Assembly (NCBI RefSeq): GCF_000090795.2
Contig: NW_003546490.1
Location: 78,337 to 142,336 of the forward strand
Origin: Amphimedon queenslandica
Lineage: Eukaryota > Porifera > Demospongiae > Haplosclerida > Niphatidae
Length of the DNA stretch: 64,000 bases
Direction of reading: 5' to 3'
Under the pieces are notes generated by a model. The model was not told the DNA's origin, searched no databases, and saw only the letters and a program-made list of their open reading frames with translations. Shown here one piece after another: positions 22,020-33,351 of this stretch (the first letter of the stretch is position 1; each line of letters opens with the position of its first letter). A program made the position numbers and the translations under genes.

Positions 22020-25000
22020 ATGATGAGTTGTCCTGAAGAAGCTGTTTGTCCTTTTGGAGCTAGATCAAAGAGTCATGAAGAGGTATATCTAAGAGTGTAT
22101 TATACTGGTGCCAATTTTTGATTTGTATTTTCTCACAGTGTGATTCACTTCAAAGCTATACATTGGCGCAATTGTGTTTTAAAGAAAAGCACTATAGTTC
22201 AGCAATAGGGTAAGTAGAAGTAGGTATGATCTTGTATAATCTGATTGCGGGACATTTTTCGCCTCACAGTTTCCCATTATGTATACCTACCCACATTGTG
22301 CATGTAGTGTCACTATTAATTATTGTGCTCTTACATTGATTATACACTCAGTTATAATACATGTAATAATGAATAGAAATAAGCAAATATACAATGTACC
22401 CACCTGCTCAAATCACATGTTTCAGATACAAGCCTATGAAAATATTAAATTATCCCAACCATTAATTCTAAGAGAGGGCACCCTAATAAAGATCTACAAG
22501 AGGGTGTCAATGATTTCCATCTGGCTTGCATATGTATAATTATTAGTTGTTCCTAATTTTGATTAATATGTTTCTGCTCACATTTTAACTTGTGAGATGT
22601 TTATTAAATCTGCAGTGATTGTATCCTATTTGGCACTATTGTGTACCATTTAGCACTTTTGTTGTGTCTCATTAATTGATATTAATATTAACAAGAGTAC
22701 AGTGTAAAAATATTCCTATAATTGATTTCACCACTTTGCATGCTGAAAATTGCTACAATATTCTTTTAGGTATGCTATTATGATTGTTGTTTTTTGCCAA
22801 ATCAAAATTGTTTGTAACTTCCCTGGTTCACCATGAATTATTAATAACTATTTTGATCATCTGCTTTAAGTGCTTTAATTGATAATACTGCTTAACTAAA
22901 AAGCATTTTACTGGCTAATTTTTGCTTTCTTTTTGTCATTCTTTCCATTGACAAAAAGCACATCACATAAAATGCATTGAAGTGCATTATTTTTGAATTG
23001 CCAATAAAACACCAGATACATACCTGTATATATGCAGAAAAATTATTAAAGGGTTTACGTGTAGTTTAAAATTTTGTTTGCTTGATTTGTCACATGTACA
23101 TGTACTTGTATGGCTATAGGTATGAGTCATAATGTATCTTTCATCATTAATTTCACTCTCTGCAATTAAATTTAAATCATGTTTTATTGTTTTATTTAAG
23201 TTTTTACTGTGTATTGTACATAATTGTAGGCACTTAAGTCAGTATTTGTCCATGAAACCTGATGACTATAAAGCTCACAAGCTATTAGGAGATATTAATA
23301 AATGTGAGGATGATACAGATGGTGCATTGATAGCTTATAAAAGGCATGTGACATTATTGTAATGTGATATGGCTTTGTTATTTCATTTTAATGATTTTAG
23401 GTCATTGTATTTCAAAAAGGACCAGCCTGACGTTCTAATATCAAGTTAGTTATACCTTGTAGCTATTAAGTGAATGATGAAGGTGAGTTTTTTATTTCAT
23501 TTTTAGTTTGTGAATTGTATTGTGAAAGAGATTATGTTCCAGAAAATGATCTAAAAGTAATGCATCTAACTAATATTGACTGCAATTAAATTAATTATTG
23601 TGGCCAGCCATAGCAACATGTGCAAAAGGTGGATGAGGCGCATGTAAATCAAATGACAATGTCTCATACTAGAGAATTGAGAAAGGGATTAAGCAAGTAG
23701 GCCAGAGACATTATTTGCTTAAAAGGTCTCTCAAGAGCATAATGAAATATTGCACTTGCAAATGTACATATAGATGCTACAAGCCTTATTGTATTCTATT
23801 GGAGATTGGAAAAGAGAGAGAGGCATGCATGTAATTGTACATGTACACTGACATGTACAATTGTACATGTACTTTAAGGAATTAAACAATGATAAGTAGC
23901 TGCTCCAACCACTCCTTTAAAAATTATTTTTGTAGGGATGGATTGAGATATTGACTAGTTGTCATCCCAATCATCCTGTCATAGCTAAATTAAAAGTCAG
24001 TACATTATGTCATAATTTTTTTGTTTTTGTTGGTCTATATGTACATACACATTTACTTGTAGGTAAAGTTGGTTGTTGCCAGAGTCAAATTGATATCTGA
24101 AATTATTGTAAGTATTTTGTTGCATTTGACAAACCAATTCTGATTTCTGTTTGTAGGAAAGAATGAAGAAAGGCTCTGAGGATCAATTACTTATTATGAA
24201 ATTATTACACAGACTGCTAGACCAAGGTACTATGTGTACATGTACATCTTAAATACATGTATTAATTTTGTATTAAGCATCACTTGTGTATTTCTTTGTT
24301 TGTTTCTTTTATCATTCTCTTTATTCTTTGTCTAATTTCTCTTATTTTCTCTTGTCTACCTTTATTCTCTTGATTCTTTTCTTTGATCTATAGCCTCTCA
24401 TTTCTCCTTATCTCCTTCACTCTCTCTCTCCATTACTGACTGCATTGAAGAGTCATATTCATTCTTCAAAAGATTCCGTTTTCTGTGTCATTATAAAACT
24501 TACAGAAATAATGTGGAACTACTGAGATTGCTTATACACTATCTTGAGGTACATGTGCATGTAAACATACATGTACATGTATATACTGTACATGCATGCT
24601 CATTGTTACTTATGTCAATTTACTTTATAGAAACTGTTAGCAATGATCTCAAGTGATGCTGCTGAAGAAGGTACAGTTTTCTTATTCTTATTTAAAGTGA
24701 AAATTAGGCTGTTTCATAATTTTGTAACCTTTTCATTGATTTTTTGGTGTAGGTTTCCTGATGATAGAAGTTTCTGTTTCATTACTGGAGATTTTAATTG
24801 AATCCTTTAACGTTGAAATGGCAAATGAAGTGAAGCAGAGAACTACCAGTCAAAGATTAGAGCTGTATTTAATAAAGTACTCTTCTTTCTATTTTGTTCT
24901 CTGCTGTATACTATATTCTGCATGTTTTCTGATGCATGTACAGTAGATCTATACTTACATGTATATGTGTGCATCTTGTTTTCTTCTCTGTCTCTCAGAT

Positions 25001-28000
25001 ATGATTGCATTCTATATAATCTGACAAAAATGGTTAACATTCATAAGTTGTTATCAAGAGAAATTCTGGTAGAATTGAAGTCAAACTGTTACTTTCTATT
25101 TTCGCAGTTCTTCTTTACATTTTGTCTAAATAAAGTGAGTTTTACCATCAAGTGATTGAGTTTAAGAGTAGTATAATGTGCCTAGCTTCTTTCAGAATAA
25201 TATCATAAAGTGGAATATTTTAAGGTGACTTTATTTTAAGGATACAAAAAAATAGTAAAATTAAAATAAGTTAGTTTTTTGTTACCGTGTGCGTCTTAAT
25301 TTTCGAAGTGTATTAAATTTCGTTATTTTTATGCTCACCTTAAATCCACGAAATTTGAACCACCTCTAATGCCATTCTATTGTATGTAGACTATGGCCAG
25401 AACACAAAAATTAGCTCACACGAATATTAACTTTTGAGCACATTACATTGAAAACACAAAATTTTGAACACTCAAAAATTGGAACGTAAACGGTAGCTAA
25501 AAATAAAGTTAGGATTGAGTTTATAAAATTATAAAATTAAAACTTCATAAAATTAAAAACACATGAATTAAAAATTAAATAATGAAGGCAGTAAAATAAT
25601 TCACTTCTACGGTAATAGAATGTCACTTTAGTTGATATTGCCTTGCATTATGTAAGCATTGATCATATTAACACGTTATAGTGTCACATACATGTACATG
25701 TGTATTATTAGTATACTGTATAGCCACAAAGTTTTGAGGCAATAAACATTCGTGAATCAGGCCACAAGTATTTTTTGCGAATCAACTTTTGTGGTTTTAT
25801 TTTAAAGTACACGTGTTTATAAGGTGATACGAATAATTTTACAGAATTAACTTTTGCGGATATGGAAAATCTGCAAAAACAGCGAAAATTATACCCTCAA
25901 AAATTAAGCGGCTATACAGTAACTCACAATTGCTTCGTTTCTTGTATTATGACTAACTATTTTAATCTGTATGCAATGTAGTTTGATTTGGGCATGACTT
26001 GTCTCTTTGCATCGCTCAATACTCAGCCTCTAACTATTTTAATCTGTATGCAATGTAGTTTGATTTGGGCATGACTTGTCTCTTTGCATCGCTCAATACT
26101 CAGCCTCTTGATATGAAATTATTTAAAGAGCTTCCTAAATCCCAGTATGCTAAGATGGATAGGTGGTATCATAAAGGAGCAGCAAGATTATCAACTTCAG
26201 GTGGGCTATAATTTATAAAATTTCAGTACTTGTTTGATGTTAATTAAGCTCTTATGTTACAAGTATGACTGTGTCAAATTTAACACTTTTGTATTGACAT
26301 ATATATGTACATTTTGTTGGAGTTTAAGTTTGTTTTTTCTCATTCCTTGTGGAGTGAATATGTGTACAAAATGGCTACTTAGAATGAAAATAAAATAAAC
26401 AAAAAATCCAATCCTGCTTAAAACCGTGTTTTTCCAGATGAAATTTACCTGCTATACAGTATTTTATTACTATTAAGTATGCTTTTTGTGTAGCTCACTT
26501 AGCATGTTTTGTAATAATAACAATATTAATAATGAATAATTAATTAAATAATTTAATTAATTTTTTGATATTATATGGTGTACATGTAGCTCTGCATGAA
26601 ATTGTAGCATCTGCAAAAATTTGCCAATTATTGGTATGTTTTGTTTTCTTTTCTTTATTTAGTTCGACAGTTACAACTATTATTAAAAAAGAAGAATAAG
26701 AATGTCATTATAAGTTGTGTTAAGAAATCAACAGATGAACTGGCAATTGCTCTACATAAGGTATCAATCACATGTCTATTGTAATTATGTACATTTATAC
26801 TGTATATCACTCTCTCCTGTAGTTGTCTCCAAGCTTTGATAGCAGGAGCTCATTTCTGGCACTTGATGACACACTGATGTCATTGAATCCAAAGCTATTA
26901 ACACGCAAATATGAGACAATTATTGCTTTAGTTGCAGTTTGTGATTATAGTAATTAAGAGAGAGGGAGAAAAGAAAAGTTGAAACAGCTACATGTAGTGT
27001 GTTAAGCCTGGTTAGAAATAATATGAGAAGAGTATTTATTCATGTACATGTACATGTGTGGAGAGATGAAAAGAACTGTATAATGAATGTACATGTACAT
27101 GTATATTTGAGTAATTATTATTTCTTTTTCTAGCTTACATTAATGAGTATAGTGAAGCTTTTTCAGCTCTTGTTTGGTTGTCATTAGTCTATAAATCACA
27201 ACTTATCATGGTACCTCCTTGTAAGTACATGACCACAACAGAACCCTCTCTTTATCAATTATTTCCCTCTTATCTTTTCTCCTCTTTCTCATTTGCCATT
27301 TTATATTAGTTGATTGGCTGGCTGGTTTATTCCCAGAGTTAAATGTGTCCACGTTTAGTTTGCTTACAAGCGACTCCTCTTCACTTTGTCGTTATGATAT
27401 AGAAGTGGGTGTTGCATTATAATTAAACTGGCATTTTCTTTTATTTTAAGGCCTTTTTAATACTATCAGTGAGTTTGTTTACCCGAGACCTCAAAACTAA
27501 TGATTTGTGCTCTTTATTGGTTGATAAATGGTTGTCTTGGCCGCTGATAATATTACCTGATCATTATAATACTTTATATGATAATATGAGGAGACTACAC
27601 CACAACAACATGAGGTATAAAAAAGATATAGAGTCTGTTGTGATATACATACATTTGATGCATCACTCTATGTACAATCGATTATTGTTATAATGACTAA
27701 CCGAAAAAAAATTAATCATTCCAAGTTCAGGCAAAATCCTACACTAATTTTTTTATTATTCACGAGCCATTTTTTGAGTCTGTCATAGCCGGAGCTAATA
27801 ATAGTAATAACAATAAATGGGTAAATGATTAAGCAAAAGAGTCAATAAAATATTTAATACACGAAAGAGACCGAGACAATTTTACAGATGGTGGTAGAGA
27901 GTTTCATTGTTTGATGGTTGTTGGGTAAAATGAGTGAAGGAGGGACAAGGATTTACAGTAAATTTGTTGAAAATTATCGTGAAAATTCTTAGAACAAAGG

Positions 28001-31000
28001 TGGTAGGGAGATGAGGGGATAGATTCAGTGGGTCAGATGAAGAAAACAAGAGAAATTCTTTAATGTTAAATAAAGTGATCAGTTTAGCCTTTCAGTGACG
28101 ATGTGCAAGGGAAGATAAATTAAATGCCGATAAAAGATCAAAGTATGATGTGGACCACGACTTTGATACCATTTTTAAAGCAAAATGCTGAATACCTTCA
28201 ATTGAAGAGGAGACTGATGTGGAAACTGGGTCCCAAACTACGGAGGCATATTCTAGGATTGGTCTAACAAGAGTTGTATAAAGATGGAGTAGTGTGGAGG
28301 GTGAAGAATTACTATAGAAGTGGCGATAAATGAGACCCACAACCTTCCGAGCCTTCCTCTTCAATGAGGAGACATGAATGTTCCAAGAAAGGTTGCAGTT
28401 GAAATGTAACCCCAGGTATTTAAACTGAAAAACTCTTTCAATTGAAGATAGAGTGGTGACAAGCGATTAAAGTATGATTGAGATTTATGAGAGAAAATCA
28501 TGTACTTTGTTTTGGAACAATTGAAAGACAAATGATTTGACTTTGCCCAATTATGTAGAGAGTTAATATCAGCCTGAAGATCTTTCTATTCATCCGTAGA
28601 GACTGCAGGATGGAGGAGAAGAATGTCATCTGCAAATATAAACAGCTTAGTATAGAAGAGGAGAGAGAGGAATGAGAAATGTCATTAATAAAAATAAGGA
28701 ACAAAATGGGAACTTTGAGGAACTCCAAAAAGGACTGGCTGAGGAAGTGAGTGAGAGCAACCAATGCAAACAGACTGAGTTCGCCCAGTAAGGTATGAAT
28801 GGAACCAGTTCAGAAGATGTGGGGGAATAGTTACCTTAGAAGGTTTCTCCAAGAGCAGTGAATGGCTAACTGAATCAAATGCTTTCCTGATATCCAAAAA
28901 TTGGCCACATACTGCTGCTGATTGATCAAGGTGAGAGAGGATATGGTGCATTACTGAAATCAAAGCTGAAGTAGTAGACCGCTGTGGTACAAATCCAAAT
29001 AAATTGCAAGTCAGATAAAAATTTGTTAGGTGGTAAATGATTCAGAAGAAGAGAAAGAACATGCTTTTCTAGGATTTTGGAAATGATTGATAAAAGGGAA
29101 ATAGGTCTGTAATCCAAAAGAGATGAAGAAGGGGGCTTGGTTTTAGGGATAGGAACAACAGAAGAAAGCTTCCATTGCTCTGGGAACACACCAGTGGATT
29201 TTTCTTTGTGTGCACTATAAAAAATTATGAGTTACAAACTTACAATGTACATTGTACATGTTTACTTGAACATTCTAAACCATCAATCTTGCCAGATGTA
29301 CATGTACATACATGTATATACTTTTTGAGTACTGTTGATCCTATGATATACAATGTACTTCATGTTGGTTATGTATTCCTGTGTTTTATTTTACCTCATA
29401 CTTGAACATGTACATTTTAATGTATAGTTTTAGCACCTTTTGGTATTTACAACAATTATTATGTATCATAACTTAATTCATGCTATAGTAAATCCCTCTC
29501 TTGAGAAACTGCACCCTGACGAGAAATCCCTCATTTTTAAGACGACTTAGCCAAAGTTTTACTTTACATTATAATGAAAAGCCACCCCTTTTGTAAGACT
29601 ACCGTATAGCGGGATATTTTTGTGGGGTCTTATTTTCGTGTCCATGACACTTTCACGAAAATTTAACACACGAAAATTTAGCACATATTTGGTATAGGCG
29701 TGTCCTGTACTCCATGTGCATGCAATGAAATGGAGAAATACTTCAAGCTGCTTCCAAAAAAACTTTTGATGAAAGTACACTTGGCGTACCTTCAAAAACG
29801 ATTAAAGCTGTCGAGAGAGAGGTAGAAAAAGCTCACCAGGCTAAAGCCAAAGGCTCTTATAATACAGTTATCATGAAAATTTAACCCACGAAAATCTCAA
29901 CCACCCCAAATCACGAAAATTTGACCCCACGAAAATATCCTGCTATACGGTATTAATTCCTGGATTGGCCTAGATCTGAAATGGGAACTATTATACTGTA
30001 TTACATGTAGTTTTACTATAAAAGTCATCTGAATTTTGATTCATCAATCAGTTCACTTGTTATGTATGATTTTACTGTAGTTCTAAGCACTAAGAGATAC
30101 CATCAGTCACATGCACAACCTTATGGAAAAATAAAAATTAACATGTATAACCTTAACATGTACAGTACATATCAGACTTGGGTCAAATACAACGCGGAAG
30201 TATTTAAATACAAATACAAATACTGTACAAAAACAAAAATACAAATACAAATACAAATACAAATACTGTTTTCAGCTTTGTATTTAAATACAATTACAAA
30301 TGCTGCATACATGTATTTCAATTACAAATACAAATACTTTCTTCTCAAGTATAGACAGTTATTAACTACGTAGTTTTATGAATTAATCAATCAAGTAAAT
30401 TGAAAGCCTCTTTTTATTATGCATGCATGTATAATCAATAATATTTAGTTATAGTCATGTATTGCATTTAATGGACGTTAGTGTTTCAAAGTTTTGTGAC
30501 TCAAACAGCATCTTCATTCACATTGAAGTATTTTAAAGTATTTTGCTGTATTTTGAAATACTTCCCTGCTGTATTTCAATTGCAAATACAAATACTTCCT
30601 GTTACAAAAACTCAAATTACAAATACAAATACAAATACTTTCAAAAGTATTTAAATATGACTAATTACAAATACTATTTGTATTTGACCCAAGCCTGGTA
30701 CATATATCACATTAGCATGCATTAATTAGCAACAAGGTTTCTCAATGACTTATGTTACATTTTAGGATTACTTTATAACTCTTTCCACATTAGCCATGCA
30801 GTCAATGCAGCATTGGCACCTGAATGCAGTTTGATGTTGAATGTTACAGTACATGCATGCAGTTTACATGTACATGTAATGCTAACAATGCATGTATTTA
30901 ACCTATCATTGTAGTCTTCTGTATCTATGTACTTTTAAATTCTTTTCCCGAATCTCACTTTTTTCCCTCAATAGTATTAGTGAGCAGTTACTTATTCAAA

Positions 31001-31758
31001 AGAGTATCAGTTCATTCCTTGCAGAGTTTCATTGTTGTCGACCATACGTTCCTCATGTTAATCAAGTACTGACCATAGCAAGACACTTTAAAGATAAAGT
31101 ATTGTTGCCGCGCTTTCTTTCACTTTCCATTTCTCACTTTCTCTCTTAGGCTGACTTATTAACTAGCACTGACAATGAAAGTGAATCTATAGATGTTAGT
31201 TAATATAATTTTATTTTTGATAATTGTAAATAATGTATGCATGTAGGAGCTCATTGAATGGAGCCTCCACTATTGGTCAGTCCTGTTAAATAGGTACATG
31301 CCTACGGAAACACAAACTGGACATGCTCCAGAGACACAAGGAGCACCTCAAAATGGTATATGATTATACTCTTTCCTTTTCCAAATGAGAAGATTCACCA
31401 TTTTAACAATAATCATGGAAAGCTAAAATAGTGTATTTATAGTGGCTATAAAAAAGGAAGGAGAGGAATGAGAAAGATTAAACAATTGTTGCTATCATAG
31501 TGATGATTATTTGTTTTTCTGTTTACTTTATGTCTAGTTATGAGTGCTGAGGAAAAAGATGAGTGTCATTTGTCAATGGGTGAATGTTTTGTGCATAAAA
31601 ATTACTTTCCATTAGCTTTATCGTTTCTTGAACTGGTTCCAACTGCACAATCAGGTCATCTAATATATCAGGTCAGAATCAATGATGCATGTAATACTGA
31701 TCTGCTTTATACCAATCTCCTCATTTAGATACGTAAAATATTAGCTGAACCTGATTAA
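22020..31758 (+). CDS. Stand-alone NUP358/RANBP2 N-terminal-domain-like protein, 713 aa
   Basis: 23 exons: 22020-22082, 22139-22209, 23230-23358, 23401-23444, 23507-23556, 23936-23995, 24063-24107, 24157-24226, 24394-24548, 24631-24670, 24753-24876, 24999-25134, 26059-26200, 26663-26760, 26823-26949, 27134-27220, 27310-27404, 27451-27614, 30975-31098, 31150-31194, 31247-31355, 31538-31671, 31729-31758. All have GT/AG borders and phases close to 713 codons. Similarity to the vertebrate RANBP2 N-terminal domain holds along the length: TPR part (SMKPDDYKAHKLLGDI), AKLFPG-like GWIEILTSCHPNHPVIAKLK, LTRKYE...SALVWLSLVYKSQ, DWLAGLFPELN, LHYWSVLLNRYMP, and MSAEEKDEC against the SPEEQEEC region. RANBP2 anchors the cytoplasmic filaments of the nuclear pore through this domain. 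Here the protein stops (IRKILAEPD) where RANBP2 would continue to Ran-binding domains and zinc fingers; none were seen downstream. A 3.4-kb intron holds transposons. Confidence 0.75.
25716..25919. mobile_element. MITE of CCGTATAG family, 204 bp (intronic)
   Basis: TA at 25714-25715 and 25920-25921. Ends CTGTATAGCCACAAAG and AATTAAGCGGCTATACAG are inverted repeats. It is in the RANBP2-like gene's intron before exon 26059. Confidence 0.75.
25953..26106 (+). repeat. Perfect 77-bp tandem duplication spanning a 3' splice site
   Basis: Bases 25953-26029 are repeated exactly at 26030-26106. Each copy has the acceptor CAATGTAG and the first 48 coding bases of the exon. Only the second acceptor (exon start 26059) keeps the reading frame, because 77 is not a multiple of three and the first-copy frame meets a TGA. 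Exact identity implies a very recent event or an assembly artefact. Confidence 0.95.
27780..29205 (-). mobile_element. Degenerate LINE (CR1/L2/Jockey-like) reverse transcriptase
   Basis: Broken minus-strand reading frames give RT motifs in order: EQWKLSSVVPIPKTKPPSSS, DYRPISLLSIISKILEK, CGQFLDIRKAFDSVSHSLLL, GVPQSS, FADD (28625-28636, in a shifted frame), TTLVRPILEYASVVWDP and SFYPTTIKQ followed by a stop, then NSLPPSV. Frameshifts and stops make it inactive, and the 5' part (endonuclease) is absent, as is usual for 5'-truncated LINEs. It sits antisense inside the 27615-30974 intron of the RANBP2-like gene. Confidence 0.85.
29602..29950. mobile_element. MITE of CCGTATAG family, 349 bp (intronic)
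   Basis: TA at 29600-29601 and 29951-29952. Ends CCGTATAGCGGGATATTTT and GAAAATATCCTGCTATACGG are near-perfect inverted repeats; the interior carries CACGAAAATTT motifs. Same intron as the LINE and the hAT-type element. Confidence 0.85.
30173..30697. mobile_element. Non-autonomous hAT-type element, 525 bp, 8-bp TSD
   Basis: Flanked by the 8-bp direct repeat GTACATAT (30165-30172 and 30698-30705). Terminal inverted repeats CAGACTTGGGTCAAATAC and its complement with one mismatch. An 8-bp duplication and CA..TG ends are hallmarks of the hAT superfamily. The interior is packed with AAATAC/TACAAA hexamers on both sides of a centre and has no transposase, so it must have moved in trans. Confidence 0.88.
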
Positions 31759-33350
31759 AATGATAAGGTAATCTAGCTACATGCATATTACATATGGATT
31801 TTGTATGTATTAGGCACCATCATTAGTGTACACTTATACATTATTCATGTACATGTATGTACGCACATATGTACACATATGCTACCATGATATTTTGTCA
31901 GTGTTTTCTGGTGAGTAGGTACATGTATGTGACCCATTTTATTCTGTACATTTTTAATTTTAATTTTTAAAGGATATTAGTTGAATAATATAACTGGCAG
32001 TCAAATTTGCATTTTTATAAAGTTGCCAAAAAATCAGGCCAATTGGCAAAATTTGTCAAAAATGGCTAGGGAAGAATTCTTCATTTTTATAATTTTCTTC
32101 TGATACATGTCCTTATGTTGTTTATCAACTTCGAGCTGATTCCCCAATTTGCATTTTTTTACAAAGTCCTAAAGTTGTTAAAATACCAGGCCAATTACTG
32201 TACCAAAGGCGGTCATTTGCAAAAATTTGTCTTCAAAAATAGCTAAGTCCATTTTTATAGTTTTATTGATGTGCATGACTTGTACATGTCTTTATGTTGT
32301 TATCAACTTTGTTGATTAATTTCTGATTTTTGAATTTTCAAAGTTGCCCCAACTGTATTGTAGTGTTTGTCAGCTCACGAAGCATGTTTTGTAGGAAATC
32401 CTGAAATTTACTTGTATAATTCTTTCCTACCACGTGTTTATCTCTCTTTTTTGCTGCAGGTGTTTCTTTTGCCATTCCTATATACTTCTACTGTAACTTA
32501 TATTCATTATTCATTATAAACAGATCTACATGTACATGACAACTTTTCTCTGCTCTCTCTGATGGTCACTGTGTCTTTAATTCTTAATTGTTTATTCTAG
32601 TCATTGCACTATGACTATTTAGTATCAAAGTGAATATTAATTAAAAATTGAAATGTATTCAAAAGATCTTGCAAAAATGATTTGTAACTATTGGTTGGGT
32701 ACACTGGCAACTTGGGGCCATACTAAGTTAGCCATGTATTATGCATGCAACTTTCAAGTTATATATGAACTACACTGTATGATCATAGTGAACAAAGTAC
32801 CAAGTTACATACTCGGTTAATTAAATTACAGCTTATCCACTCTTGTATGTAGATCTACTTGGCTATGCATCCAGTTGCACTGGTATGAATGCCGTATCAT
32901 ACAGGAGATTTCATATTCCTTCCTTGCAACAAAATTTTTATATAGGACGATAGGATCAGTTTATTTTGTTACATAGCTAATTTATTATTGAAGATTCTGA
33001 AGAACTGTTAATCTTAGATCAGTCCCTGGTCCTATTGAGACTAACTCATTGTATATGGTCACATAATGCAAACCATAAAACATCTATGCTTGGCTTTTGA
33101 ATCTGGTATTGAGGCATGTCTCAAGGAAAGCAAGGAACAATTAATTAAACTATAATATATCATTTAATGTGCTTTAGTTTGCATGATTAACTGAGCTAAA
33201 TGTCACAATAATTTAAACAAAAAATAACTAAAGATAACATAACACTCAAAATAAGCTAGAGACATATATAAATGATAAATTATTATCCTAAAGTCTCAAA
33301 ACTGATCATAGACTATCTAAAATACTTTTTGCATCCATGCTCATAATAAA
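31759..33350. other. Intergenic, dispersed repeats only
   Basis: Between the converging RANBP2-like and membrane-protein genes. Bases about 31980-32350 hold two units of the dispersed repeat (CTTATGTTG...AACTTTGAGCTGATT). The remainder is AT-rich with no supported exon. Confidence 0.5.
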
Positions 33351-33351
33351 A

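Noticed and set aside
30062-30725. Lys-Tyr repeat frames
   Set aside because: Translation of the AAATAC motif array inside the hAT-type MITE; not a gene.
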